Below are positions 52,110 through 64,000 of a stretch of 64,000 bases of DNA, one piece after another. Position 1 is the first letter of the stretch; each line of letters opens with the position of its first letter. Origin of the DNA: Lepturacanthus savala (taxonomy: Eukaryota > Chordata > Actinopteri > Scombriformes > Trichiuridae); the NCBI GenBank assembly GCA_030544235.1, contig CM060465.1, positions 15,075,988-15,139,987 of the forward strand. The letters run 5' to 3'. The notes beneath the pieces are model-generated. The model was not told the origin of the DNA. It searched no databases and worked only from the letters and a program-made list of their open reading frames with translations. A program made the translations under genes and the position numbers.

Positions 52110-55100
52110 CAGAGCCTTCTGTCTAAGCAAAGCTGATGAATGAAGAGGCACAGGGCTTAAGGCGGTCTGCCTAAGTGAGGCTAATTAAAAGTAATGAGCT
52201 GTGTATGTTATTTGTGTACCAGTCATGTACACTATTGATACAGTTATATTTACCTATCACACCTTTGCATAACAGATTGTTCCAGACAACACAAATCACA
52301 ATTAAATGAGCAAACAGCTTTTTTCGGACAATAGTCTGGGGGGGCATGGGTCTCATTAGATCTCATTATATTTTGAGATCTAATTATTTATTTTTAGGCA
52401 AATTACATACTTGCTATAAATTAGAATTCAGCATGAAACATGTACTATTTTTTATGTGTTACGATGATGAGAAGTGTGCTAAAGATACATTTTTCTCACT
52501 ATCCTGTTGAGTAAGTGACCACTCCATCCAGGAAATGAAGAATATTTAATAGAGTTTACATAAAGAGGCAATGTATGATTAACTTTGGAAAACATTATAC
52601 TGGGCATTATACTGGGCAGATTTTATTAAACCAAAATATTGTCAGATGTTGAGGCCAACCAAAAGTATAGAATCACTCTGGTTGAATTAGTTTCATACTT
52701 GTCTGCTGATTCAGGAGATCAGTGTGTTATCCAGGGCTCCTCCTTGACAGTTTTGTTTACTGCTGATGTTCACCAGTACATTCCTCTATTGCCACTGAAC
52801 AATGCCTTTTGGCCACAGGTCTACAGCAACCCCCCTTAGCAGTAGACTTTAAACATGGCCCTTTTGGATTTCATATTACCAATTCCTCTAGGAAAAATAC
52901 ACAGAGTGGCTAAATGGCAGTAATCCTCCAAAGTTCAGCATAGCTGGGGGCTGAGGGGTCAACATCAGTGAAGAATTGCTGAAATCAAATCAGGATATTG
53001 TCGGACAGGGCAAGGAACAGAGAGAGGAACTCTGTTACGTGACTGACGTGCTCCGTGTGCTGTGGCAGCCCAACACTCACAAGCATCATTTTAGCCCAAA
53101 CCTAATCCATTCAAGATGGATTGCAATTATATATTTTATTGCATCATACAGATGTGTCTCAAGTGACGCCTACTATTGGATTTTACCTGCCCATACACAT
53201 TTGATTTGTCCACTTATTTAATTTAAAAACAGTATTAAAACTGACTCTACATATGTAAGAATCTTTTTTTCTGTGCAGGCTGCAGGCTGTAAGTACAGCA
53301 TGGAGAGTAGAATTCCATTGAAACTGCACAGTCTATTTGCCTTAAGCTCTTTAAGAAGTCTTACCGGTGAGTTAATTCAGTTAGTTTAATTAAAAAATGC
53401 TTAATTAATCCAATGAGAAGCTGGCTGTGAGGAACAGCAAGAGGGGGTGAGATAACCTCCAACCCTGGTCCCAGCAGATTGGTCCACCTTGCTGACCTCT
53501 GGAGGACACACACACATTACAACTGGAAAGTTACTGTCTAGTTGCACCATACACTTACTTCTTCCATTTCTTACTATACTTTCATTTTAATGGTGTTCTC
53601 ACAGTGCTGTAGTGCACATACCTCACATGGGTTTAAACTGGCATACTAAAAACACGCATGAAATCATAACACACCTGTTCCATGTGACACAGCTTTCCAC
53701 ATCATGTTATTTATTTTCATCATTATTTATCACTTCTCATGTTTGTGTTGTCCCATGGGCAACAACAGCAGCTGGGGTCTGGTCACAGTATTTCCTTGGA
53801 CTCTGTATATGAGAAAAAATATTTGCTTTCTTTTTGAGCAACTGCAATGACTTAGTTCTTTAAGGTTTCTAAGGCTCTAAGAGAAAGTTGTTCATTGCTG
53901 TGGTTGAACACAGTGTATTTGTAAAGTAACAAAAAAAAAACCTCAAACTCCTCAAACTCAAACACATGATCTCATCGGGCATAAAATGCACTCAGTGGAG
54001 AACGAACTGTGAACAAGTAAAGTTGACAAAGAAAGAACTGGACAGGAGTTTATGGAGAAGACATTTTATGCTTCAGAACTTCAAACTTTAAAACTTTGAC
54101 TAATATTCTTTTAAATTAGTCTAAAACTGACCACATTTTAAGTTTCTAACTTTCAGCTGTATTGCTTTTGCTGATTAGACTTTTTCTGTGGCCTATCTTT
54201 AAGTTAATACAGATTTGACCTGCTACCATAATAGAGATCCCCCAAAGTGACTAAGGCTTCCCCAAAATTGCATAATATATGTGCCATATTGTCCATCCTT
54301 CTTGAACTTCCTGACTGCTGTGTGAATAAACATGTTCACTGGAGCTGGTCTGAGAGCAGCAGCTGGACTGGCAGGTGAATTACTACATTTTGAGCCAAAA
54401 TTCCTTCTTGATAACAGAATTAAAGAGAGCAAAACATGGGCAAATCCATTGGTTTATGGTGGTATCTGTGTTTATATGATGTCACGAGATGTGTGCATGC
54501 GTGAAATGCGCATATGGATGTGTGTATGTGAGCATGGTTCAGGGTTTAGACTGTGAAAGCATCTGGCCATAGCCGCCTGGCTGTGTGCTCCTGCTGTGGG
54601 TCAGTCAGGCTATTTGGACATGAAACAGCTGCGAGTGTGTGCAGTTCGCTGGCTTGGGAGTGTTTATGTCTGTAATAGGCACTTAACAACACAAACCCAG
54701 CAGGCAGCTAAAGAGAAATGCCAAAGGAGACGCTCAATCCGCGTTAACAGCAAGTTCTTTAAGTAACCTCTTTACCGTGATAATTTATTTACTGTAATGT
54801 GATTTTTTTCCACTTTGGCCTTGTACCACGGAGAGGATTGTATAGCCACTGGGATCATTTCTATGTTTGTGGATGCACTTGGAAAATTAATCTTTTTGGA
54901 TCCACAAGGTCTGCTGAGAGCTGGAGGGGGGGGCGGCATATAAGTGTATCACTTACACGCCGAGCAAGTGATAGATGACCAGAGAAAAAGAGAGAAATGA
55001 AGGGTGTGTGTGGCACAAATTTGTGCTTATTTCAGGATGAAGAGTGATGTACGAAGTAAGGGGGGGAGTTAGAGAAATATTTATCCATCATTTGGTTAGC

Positions 55101-55300
55101 TGGATCAGAAATTGTGTGTGGGGGGGAGCAGTATTACGGCTGGTGTCTGTGCTGTGGCGCTTGGTTTATCTGGAGCAGAGAGTTAGAGCATGCTGCTCTG
55201 ACAAGGGGGAAAAAGTTGGAGAATCCTGTGGAAAAGGAGATTCTGATGGAAAACCCAGGAAAAAAGCAACAGAAGGGAAGAAGAAAAACAAATCTGTGCA
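52107..55300. other. Intergenic upstream of reln, no gene seen
   Basis: Unique-looking sequence leading to the reln promoter. It contains a short tandem duplication of ATTATACTGGGC near 52600-52620 and little else. It becomes purine-rich from about 55050. No open frame resembles a protein. Confidence 0.5.
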
Positions 55301-55309
55301 CCGCTGAAG

Positions 55310-55402
55310 ACAGGAGGAGAGTGAGAGGTACAGGGTCGGAAAAAAAAAGGGGGAGAGGAGATCGAAAAAGAGGGGAGGGGGACTATAAGTGGGAGAGCAA
55401 TG

Positions 55403-55447
<45 letters not shown>

Positions 55448-55935
55448 GGAGATGAAGAGAGCGGAAGAGGGAGGGAGAAAGGAGGTGTGATAGTGGGTGG
55501 GAGAGGAGGAGACAGTCTGGTGGATGGGCAAAAAGACAAAGGAAAGCGAGAGGAGAGTGAAAGGGATCTGTCAGAGGGCTGGTTAGGGATGAAGAAACTA
55601 ACTGATGCATAGAGAGAAAACAGACAATCTCTCAGGGGGGAGGGATACAAGAGTGCAATGTGGAGTAGTAACACAGTGGTTTAGTGAGAGGTAAAGAGAA
55701 GGAGAGAAGATGAGGGGGGTGGGGGGAGGAAGAGATTAAGGAAAAGGAAAAAAGGCAGAGTGATAGACTGACAGAGAACAGGGAGGAGAGAAGAGCTGGA
55801 TGAGAGAGAGAGAGAGAGAGGAGGGAGGCCGTCTCATAGAGCGCGTACAGCACGCGTGGACCCGGTGAAAGAGAGACAGCGAGAGGGAGGGAGGGAGGGT
55901 GGGTGGGAGGAGAGAGGGAAACGGAGGGAGGGGGG
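55310..55935. repeat. Purine-rich (GA) tract upstream of reln
   Basis: The plus strand is overwhelmingly G and A across about 600 bases, including pure GA-dinucleotide runs at 55409-55438 and 55803-55820. It ends at the TATA-like box of reln. The long plus- and minus-strand open frames here (GERERE and SLSLSL peptides) are artefacts of composition. Confidence 0.85.
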
Positions 55936-55940
55936 TGAGG

Positions 55941-55948
55941 TATTTAAA
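55941..55948 (+). promoter_or_regulatory. reln: TATA-like box of reln
   Basis: TATTTAAA followed by a GC-rich step (CGCCGG) lies about 300 bases before the reln ATG, at the end of a long purine-rich tract. A start site about 25-30 bases downstream (near 55970) would give a leader of about 280 bases. This is the best core-promoter candidate upstream of exon 1, but it is an inference from motif and position. Confidence 0.5.
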
Positions 55949-55969
55949 CGCCGGAGCAGGACAGCACAG

Positions 55970-56249
55970 GCGAAGCTCTGAACTCCCCGGGAGTGAAGGT
56001 AGGACAGGGAGAGGAAGCAGAAGAAGCAGAGCTCTAGAGACAAGCAAACATACACTCATATACACGTAATATTTGAACAACACAAGAACACACAGACAAC
56101 ACTCACTCGCACTTTTTGGACTTTTGGCTCATTTGCGGACTCCTAAAGCGGTCCTCTGGAACTCTACCTGTGTCCTCCTCGCTCCCACTCATCATTCTCC
56201 TCACTTCCTCACCCACCTCTCCCTCCGGTCCTCCACCTGGTGAGGGCAG
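55970..56249 (+). other. reln: Probable reln 5' untranslated leader
   Basis: Sequence between the TATA-like box and the reln ATG. It is GC-moderate and C-rich toward the ATG (a CTCC/CCTC-rich run at 56160-56240), without an obvious upstream long frame. The ATG context is GCAGATGG, with G at +4. The left boundary is estimated from the TATA-like position; an extra upstream non-coding exon cannot be excluded. Confidence 0.45.
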
Positions 56250-56523
56250 ATGGCCACGGCTTGGGCCTTTCTCGGGGGCGCCTTAGGCTGTGCCCTGCTG
56301 GCCCTCGTATTGGGGAGCAGCAGCAGTGGCGGCGGCAGCAGCAGCATGGATTTCGGGGTGCCCCCCGCAAGCTTCTACCCCCGTTTCAATCCCTTCTTCT
56401 TCCTCTGCACCCACCACGGAGAGCTGGATGGAGCGGGGGTGACAGAAGGTGGGGGAGAGGTGCTACTCACCCTCCAAATTATGGGTAACCCCACCGCCTA
56501 CACCCCTGGACAGGAGTACCAAG
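56250..56523 (+). CDS. reln: reln coding exon 1 (reelin signal peptide and start of Reeler domain)
   Basis: First coding exon of reelin, the large secreted extracellular-matrix glycoprotein that binds VLDLR and ApoER2 and directs neuronal positioning. It encodes 91 residues plus one base (phase 1), then a GTGAGC donor at 56524. Residues 1-22 form a hydrophobic signal peptide (ALGCALLALVLG core). Residues 23-32 are a Ser4-Gly3-Ser3 run from AGC/GGC codons. From about residue 42 the Reeler domain begins with FYPRFNPFFFLCTHHGEL, followed by GEVLLTLQIMGNPTAYTPGQEYQ, which closely follows vertebrate reelin (YYPRFSPFFFLCTHHGEL and GNPTYYVPGQEYH) and breaks at the same exon boundary. The ATG at 56250 is chosen because the signal peptide follows it directly; a later ATG at 56346 would remove the signal peptide. 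No exon 2 was found before 64000, which agrees with the very long first intron in other vertebrates. Reelin has about 3,460 residues, so this exon is under 3% of the protein. Confidence 0.95.
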
Positions 56524-57529
56524 GTGAGCACACCTTCTAATGGTGTCCACTTTTAAAAATTGTTTTTTTTCTTTTACATTTAAATTTTTTTTTCTGCATG
56601 CTGAAGAGAATGGAATCTTTTGTTTCAGCATTCTGTTAACATCTGAATTGAATTCTATAAAGAATAAACGTTCATATTGAGCTGATTATGAAGATCACTT
56701 GCTATTAAAATGTATTGAATTTTTTAATATTAAAAAATGTTTTTTAAATTTTAAGTCAATGAATTAGTTAATGAATTACACTTTTACATTCTTTTATTTT
56801 TCTTAACAAATTTGCTGAAACAAATGTGCTAAAATTGCATGAGAAACATTAACAATTAAAAGTTGTTTATTTTTTTTAACTGAAAGCCAACAACAGGATC
56901 AAAAATGCTACACACTGTGTGTACATTTTCTTGCAGGTATTTTACACATGCACAGCTGTGGCGGGTGCATATTATGGGAGTGTGCAGTTTTGTGTGGGGT
57001 GGCTGTTGCTGGAAAGCAGTATTTATATAACTAATAAGTAGTGATGCCGAGTGGGACTCCTGCTCAGTGCGATGAGCAGCTTTGGTGTTTTACTGAGCTG
57101 TGATCCTGATGTTCCATGTGTAGGTGGCTTCTCTACAGGACTAACAGTAAGATCCATCCAACTGAATGTGAGCGAGAGAGAGGGCAAGAGAGAAAGAGAG
57201 GGAGAGAGAGCAAAAACTGTGAGTGGGAATGGACAGAGCGAAAACATGAAAAGATGCTCTGAGCGCTAGATATAAAGGTTTGGAAATGTATTTAATAAAC
57301 TGTGTTTAGATTGTGAGCGGAGACAAATTTGTGTTTCCTTTCCCACACTGATGCACTGGCACCTGGTCCTGGAAAAACGATCCCCTCTGACTGCACAAAC
57401 TGTGTCACCATTGCTCAGTCACTCACTCTCACCACTTACTTAACACTGGGGACAGTGACCCTGCCAGGTCAGAACAGACCGGCTAAGGTCACATTCTCAT
57501 GCAACTATCCTCTTCCCAGAGGATAGTGG

Positions 57530-57760
57530 GATGTATATATATATTTAATGCATATTACTGATTTTATCTTTTATATTACTTACTGACTATATACACATTT
57601 TGTGCACAAATTGCCTATATCTTACTCTAATCCAGTTTTTGTTGTATTTCACTTAATTTCATACAGTAAATACTGGATTTATTACACTGTATGCCGTTAA
57701 CAACTGCATTTCATTATTATGGCAAATAAACAGCTTGAATTCAATTCTGAAGTCTTGAGT
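57530..57760. repeat. AT-rich MITE- or SINE-tail-like repeat
   Basis: Runs from GTATATATATATTTAATGCA to GCAAATAAACAGCTTGAATT, with CATTTCATTATTATGGCAAA near the right end. The right-hand part recalls the tail of a dispersed fish repeat. The identification rests on word resemblance only. Confidence 0.35.
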
Positions 57761-57929
57761 TTGTGTAATTGTATATAAGAAGAACAGGATATGGGAAGGC
57801 CAGAAAAAACAGAGCAGGGAAAGAGAGGAATCTGGAAGAAGCGGCATTATCCCCTGTCTGAAAATAACAGCCCGGATCAACCATTCAGTCAAGCACCCTT
57901 TAACTGGGGCCGGGCTTGTACGTAGAACG

Positions 57930-58095
57930 GGCGGGGAGAGATTTGAATAACTAGCTGGTGGATGGGAGGCATAGAGCGCAGAGGGGTTTAAATAATTAGC
58001 ATTAGAAATGTGGTGGACCGGGAGGAGGGAGAGATTTAAATAGGGCCACTGCTAGGATCGGATGGAGTAGGGGGGGAGATTTAAATGACGACGAG
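57930..58095. repeat. Degenerate 46-bp-period array of GGGAGATTTAAAT units in reln intron 1
   Basis: Four units, each with a G/A-rich lead and then TTTRAAT: GAGAGATTTGAATAA (57936), GAGGGGTTTAAATAA (57981), GGAGAGATTTAAATA (58028) and GGGGAGATTTAAATG (58073). The cores lie 45-48 bases apart. Sequence between the cores is diverged, so this is an old minisatellite or a selected motif cluster. Confidence 0.6.
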
Positions 58096-61000
58096 AGGAT
58101 TGAGCAGATAAGATACCAGCGGCGGGGCTTGCATGGAAAAATGACAGGGTTTCCAAGCGAGTCACTTTTTTTCCCTTCCCATGTTTTGGCACATGATGGC
58201 AGCTCATTGTTAAATTTCTAGGGTTTTGACTGAGTGTGCAGGGGGATGGAAGGATAAATGGAAAGTGAACAAGTGAAACGTGGCTTGCTTAATCAGGAGC
58301 AATTCCAGACTCAGTCTTTTTTCCTCCTCTCCCATCCTCTCAAACCTCATTCATTACATCTGATCTTACACGTTACTATGGGCTAAATGCTGCATACAGG
58401 TGTTAGATTGAAGGTGGACTTGTATCAGCGGGCTCAAAAACAGAAAAAGAGAGAAAGAGAAAACAAGAGTCCTGTGATGATGTGTTGGAAATGTCAAAGG
58501 GCTGTTTTAAAGATTTCTTTGTGTGAGCTTTTTGTACTGATGGTTTCTTCTTTTATATAGTTTGATCTGAATTGTTTTACTCATTGTTTTCATGGGCTCT
58601 CTGGCCCTAGTTTTGGATTACATTTGGTTTAATCTTCTAAAAGCAACGTGTGATTCTAACCACTGAAAGAGCTGTGTGTGGAAATGGTGGGCGGAAGGCA
58701 TTAGAGATGCTTGCGTGTGGTTGTCGAACGGCTGCAGAAAAGAAAACTGAAGAAAAAGCGTAAAGGGGAGAGGGGTTGTTAGTAGAGGGGGTCAGAAAGT
58801 AAAAAAAAAAAAAAGAGAGATGACCGCTTACAAAAGAGACAGGAGGTGAGTGCCTCAAAGAAACACCTCAGTGTTTGGTGCCAATCCAGACGAGGATGTT
58901 TATGTGGCTGCTTTGTTGTACAGTACTGTAATTGGGTTTGTGACCTGACCTCACTGCCCCTTGCTTCTCTGTTGCTTCTCTGAATGATAAGCCCATGCGT
59001 GGGCGGCATACTGTGAGTGTGCGTTGCGTACACTGTTTAGCTATCAGAATGAAATGACCAAGAGAGGTTGTGTTACTCTGCATGCAAAATGTTTGAGAGG
59101 GTGGGTGTATTGGCAGGGTCGAAGTGGACAAAATGGAAACATAAATACTGTAGAGACTCTGCACTGCTGGGAAACAGAAAAAAAGGAGAAATGAAAAGGG
59201 GTTTTGGAGATTTGTGTGCTTGCTTTCAGATTCTAGGGTCAATCCTTGGACCAGACAAATGGAAACCAAGTGACACACACACACACTCACACGCTCTCTC
59301 TCTCAGACACACACTTACATACTGCCCTTGTAGAGTCTTATCTTTCAGGAGAGAGAGAGAGGCAAAATGAAGTAAGGTCATGCTGGGATTTGAGCTTGTC
59401 CTCTAAATAACCAAGAACACCCTTTGAAATGCTTTTGCCACATTCAGAAAGCAGATCTGTATTTCAGTAACACCAAAACATTTCATCTATGACCTTTTTT
59501 TCCCTGCCAGAGTATTTTGGAATAGTTACCAGCCACCAACAACAATTTTGACCAAATTCACAGATCTTACACACACTTAGAATATTCAGTCATGAATATG
59601 TAAACACACAAAAAGCTTTTTCAAAGATGTCAATATCTATTTTAGGTGTATTTGGAAAAAAGAAAAAAAAAGTTCAAATCATCATTTCTTACCAGTATCA
59701 TCTGGGGATGAGTGGCGACAGACAACATGGCGGACTTTGAATTGTTGACCACCTGTTTGAATATAAATCTTCGTCATGGTCGCTAACCCTAGCCATGGGC
59801 TAGGTGTTCATGTCTTCGTCCGTTACAGTGATTTCAACAGCAGCCTGTGACTGTCTGTAGTGCCTCTGTGTTCGTTCCTTAACTGAAAAAATATCAGTCT
59901 TAGACCATGGTAGCATGTAGCTAAGCCTAGCTAAAAATGCTTTACCTACATCTTGAGGAGTCCTCACTTAGTCAAATGATCTGTCACAGTGCCCCCTACA
60001 GTATAACAGTGAAAACATTAAAGATGATTTCTCGTCTTTGGTGGGGAATGATTTACCACTGCAGCGAGTTCTGTGACATGTTCTCCATACAACAACTGCA
60101 TGTTTAAAAGAAGCACCAGCAGAATACAAAACCCAGAGCCCAGGACACAGTTAATCTCAGAGTGCTGTTTTTCATTCAGCTGTTTCTTGTCCTTGTGCTT
60201 TTGGAAACATGCTCATTTTTACAGCTGAAGGAACAGTGACATAGCATTGGGGGAACAGGAAGACAGTAAATTCCTCAAAAGCAGATTGTTTTGATATTAG
60301 AAAATATGGCCTTTCCAGAAACCCATAGTGATGTTGTTGTATTGTGGTATGCAGCACGATTAGAAGGTGCAATTAAATGGATTGGGTTTGGAAGAGAATG
60401 GCAGTAGTGAAAGGCCAGAAAAGTTAAGTTGCACAAGCAGCAATGGGGCCAGTGAGGTTGATTGGGTGTCTTTTGTATGTTACGTAATTTGTACCTTTTT
60501 TTTCTGTTCAGGTTTGGAATGATGCATGTGCACATTTGTGTTTATCATATCAGCAGTTTCAAACACAGGACATGTTTATTTGTACAGAACACAGTGAGCG
60601 CTTTGTCTAAATCTTTGAAAAAACATCTGGAGTGAGTGATTATATTCCCCAGTGTGTGTTTGCATATAGTGAACAGTGTTTGTGTGTCTTTCTGTCCACC
60701 TATTTTTTGAATGTGGAAGTAAACTGTTTTTCAACTTCCATTTCTTTGACTAGCGTAAAGTTAGCGTTAGCTTAACTAACTAAGAATATTGTGAGTAAAC
60801 GTTTTTTTGTGCCAGTTATTATGGCAACCCCAAACTGCACAAACACCTTCTGTTTTCCTGGAAGCCATAGTTGTCCACAAAGTCTTCTTAGACACTGCAG
60901 TGAAGCTGGTGAAGCTAGTCGATGATAAGCTTCACCAGCACAAACAAAATGTACCATGGCAGTGCCCGTATATCTGTTAAAAATAAGGTGAATATGCACA

Positions 61001-61986
61001 GTCAAGCATGCAGGTAGGCACTGTGGCACTTACTCTAACTATACTTTATTGTTTCTTTACACAACTGTAAACCAGTATTTTGTGGGATTCAGCAGTATGT
61101 CTCTACCATAGGGCCACATTAGACAAACAGGAAAAAAAGAGGTGCAAGTGAAAGTGACAGTGAAAGGAAAACAAGCTCCTTATAGAACTAGTTGACAGTA
61201 CAGGTTGAAATCCCTACTGCAAATTTGTCAATGGTAGCTCCAGCAGTCTCCTCTTTCACAGACCTTTTCATGCGCAAATGATTGAAGAAGCCAGAGAAAC
61301 AATCAGCGTTTCAAGGAGATTTGGATGTTGCCACTAAATGACACTCTTAATGGGAACTTGGAGATAAATTCATCCCCACAAAATGCCATCAGCTCTTCCC
61401 ATGATAACCTATCAGATTAGATGCTGGGAATTACTTGAGCAGATCTCCTGCCAACCATCAGAAACAACTCAGTGTGCCTGGCAATGGGAAAGAGGCCATT
61501 ATCTATCTGCAAAGTTGATTACTTGTCGTGATGTGTGTACAACAACAAGTCAGTCTTGTTGAAGTGAAGGTCACAGACACTGTACCTTGTATGGCTGAGA
61601 AAAAGTAGATATTATCTTACCATACACCAGGTTATATCAGTAAAACATCCTGGGAGACATCATGGAAACCCAGGGCCCATCTTCTTCCAGCACAGTTACC
61701 TACCTACTTTGTATAACACTTGCTATTTTGAGTGCATAAGTGACAATGATGGGAAATGCAGTGCACTATGAGTACCCAGATGGTGTACTCAAAATGGTCA
61801 CAAAGTTGAGTGTGGAATGCTGGACACTTCTGCCCCTCAATGGTCATCATCTTGCCTACCTAATGGACAAGAAGGGACTACCATCCTTCTGTTTCTTCTT
61901 CTTTTTAAAGACAAACTGCATCCGGTAGGCTAAAAAAAAATGCATTCTGGGTTACATGTCTGCTGATAATGGCATACTTAATCACT

Positions 61987-62245
61987 CATGGGGCCTCTGG
62001 CTCAGAGGTAGAACAGTATCAGAGGTTCGATTCCCAGCATCTCCAGCTGGATGCTCCATCTGGAGCTCCATGACGATGTATCCTTGAGTGAGATACTTAA
62101 CCCCGATTTGCCCCGGATGGCTGTGTGTGAATGTGTCCATCAGTGTGTGAATGTGTGTGAATGGGTGAATGAACACTTGTAGTGTAAAGCACTTTGAGTG
62201 GTGGAAAAGACTAGAAAGGCGCTATACAAATGCAGTCCATTTTCC
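61987..62245 (+). repeat. tRNA-derived SINE with intact A and B boxes
   Basis: Pol III A box TGGCTCAGAGG at 61998-62008 and a perfect B box GGTTCGATTCC at 62024-62034. These are followed by the body (TTGAGTGAGATACTTAACCC), a GTGTGAATG-rich stretch and the 3' tail CACTTTGAGTGG, AAGACTAGAAAGGCGCTATA and CAGTCCATTT. It is better preserved than its relative at 40812 and lies in reln intron 1, sense to the gene. Confidence 0.8.
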
Positions 62246-64000
62246 ATTCATTTATACTGTAGTAGAATCTTGTAGGCAGTATGGAAGTATACAAATTGAG
62301 ACACAGTACAAGTCTTTACATTGAATGGCAAAATGGCATCAATCTGTTGTGACTTCAGCAGCCTGTCGGATGTCATCATCACCCTCTGTACTTAACCTTT
62401 GAGGGGACTGTTAAGGGTGTGCTCTCTGACCTCTGACCACCTCTTGTCACTGCTACATTTCTCTGAGCTCTGTTCCTGCAGAGTGATTAGATTTGGCTGG
62501 TGTCCCTTTGTCTCCACCAGTCTGGTTGTCCATATGTCTCTGTTCAGCTCTGTCAATGTTAATACAATAGTAATGTGTTAATGTAAATTTGCCATCAATA
62601 CAGGTTCTGTCAATGCCTCACCTGTAGTTTAGCTTTTTACCAATAAGTCGCATGGCAACTAGCAAGGGAAAATGAATAGCAATTAAAAAAAAAATTTTTA
62701 AATTAAGCATCAAAGGCCCTGTCAGAAGGGTCTGGTCTTAAATATCATTTGTTAGAGAAACACACAACTAATGCTAATGCAGATAACCTTTTAGGTATGA
62801 ACCATCATGCTTCCACCAAACCATGCTTGATAGTGTGCAAGGTAAATCCATAAACAATGTGGAATGTGTGAAACAATTTTGGTCACATCAAATGACTACA
62901 ATTGAATTGCAAATCAAGATCAATGATATCCATGATACACAACCTGTATTATGACCGAAGCATGAAAGTAATTTTCTTTCACATTCACTTCCACTGTTTT
63001 ATGCTCAATTTATATATTTATATATTTATTTTTTTATTTACTTTTTCCATTTTCTTGTTTTTATCCCATAGCACAAGGAGATGTTTTGTGAGCCTATATT
63101 TTCCCATGCGAGATTGGAAACAATTGGAAACAGTGTATGATTTGCTTTTCGCATGAAGGATCCTGTGAGCGATCTTTAATCAGTGCAGAAATTAAAATTT
63201 CGCTGGCCAATATGCCCATCTGTTGTCTGTTGAGCTTGAGTTTGCCATAAGTTATATTTTACTTGGGTTTCTGACAATCTTTGCCATTGTTTTGTGTTGT
63301 TAATTGATTCCATTGATTGATTTCCAGCAGTAAATGCATGCATTTGCATTAAACAAGCATATATTGTCCACTGCTATGCTGATAAGAGAATTAACACGTG
63401 AAAAATGTAATTTTGCATATTTTTTTTAACAGACAAAAAGTGCAATTAAAGGACAGTCATGATTATTTTATAACTGATTGAGTCACTCTTTAACTGATTG
63501 ACAGTCCTTACACTTATCTATTTAAGAGATCAGGAAAACTCATATTTCTTACGGTGCAGCAAGCACTGATCAGTGAACCAAGAAAAGACTGGCCTAGTTT
63601 TCATCCTAGACATCCAGATTAGGGGAACAGGGACACTGGAAAGGAGGTAAGAGTGAGGGAAGAGCAGAGGGGATAGGGGCTAATGGTTTAATAGGGCTCC
63701 CCTGTGAGCAGAGGAAAAGAAACATGGGGATAGTACTAGCACTTTCAAGTGGACCAAACCCATGCATTCATTAGCTTCGTAGCTCTTTAGCCTCTCTGCC
63801 TCCTGCTGCTTTGTCTGAATAGGTCACTTCACTGAGCAGAGAGAAGTGTGTCAAGTGTATTACCGTTTGTATGAGCTTGCTGGGTGTGTTTGGGTGTTCT
63901 GTCTTTGTGGACATTGAATGATGAACCATTTAAAGAGCATTGCATTCACTGAGATATGCCAGTTTCCTTAATATGAAGGAGCAGATGGGCGAGAAATGAG

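Larger units (their letters stand above)
56524..64000 (+). other. reln: reln intron 1 (5' part, continues beyond window)
   Basis: Begins with the GTGAGC donor. No frame resembling reelin exon 2 (the part after GQEY, with the segment preceding IMSDHQFGNQ) was found to the window end. Contents are a 46-bp-periodic motif block (57930-58095), a MITE-like AT-rich repeat (57530-57760), purine/pyrimidine-rich patches near 58440-58820 and 59270-59360, and a tRNA-derived SINE (61987-62245). The remainder (58830-61980, 62250-64000) looks unique, with no gene seen. Confidence 0.8.

Noticed and set aside
55166..55674. Long S/L-rich minus-strand and E/R-rich plus-strand frames
   Set aside because: Produced by the GA-rich tract upstream of reln; low complexity, no domain.
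57540..64000. Search for reln exon 2
   Set aside because: No frame with the expected Reeler continuation and an AG acceptor was seen; the exon is taken to lie beyond the window.

Overview
This is vertebrate genomic DNA, almost certainly from a ray-finned (teleost) fish, probably a percomorph. It is AT-rich, intron- and repeat-dominated sequence with long simple repeats, tRNA-derived SINEs and many small cut-and-paste transposon relics of types common in fish. Nearly all the longer open reading frames are chance or repeat-derived. Only two host protein-coding exons can be supported, and both are first exons of genes that run out of the window.

Layout. (1) 1-23563 is the 5' part of intron 1 of lhfpl3, which runs right to left on the minus strand. 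It holds an internally deleted piggyBac element (8781-9622) that keeps the transposase cysteine-rich tail, an L1-like LINE remnant (about 11630-12090), a fold-back hAT-like cluster (21076-21990), a hAT-type element (22452-22889), a Tc1/mariner-type element (22929-23454) and a near-consensus REST/RE1 site (22203-22223). (2) 23564-23990 is lhfpl3 coding exon 1, with a GC-rich promoter region out to about 24480. (3) About 24.5-55.9 kb is a roughly 32 kb divergent intergenic interval with hAT-type elements that have intact 8-bp target duplications (28998-29603, 33927-34129), two SINE families, a BED zinc-finger transposase exon fragment (48249-48442), long AT and CA tracts, a perfect CTCF-core match (35644-35657) and several complex blocks that look like conserved non-coding elements. 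(4) 55310-56249 is a purine-rich tract, a TATA-like box and the 5' leader of reln. (5) 56250-56523 is reln coding exon 1. (6) 56524-64000 is the start of reln intron 1.

The head-to-head lhfpl3/reln order fits the human 7q22 order RELN-ORC5-LHFPL3, except that no ORC5 coding sequence was recognised between them. Both genes are mainly neural: reln encodes the secreted neuronal-positioning protein reelin, and lhfpl3 a four-transmembrane LHFPL protein. The shared upstream interval may therefore carry neural regulatory elements. No new enzymatic or defence system was seen. The points most worth checking are the RE1 site, the CTCF candidates, the missing orc5, the 46-bp-periodic motif array in reln intron 1 and the elements datable from intact target duplications.
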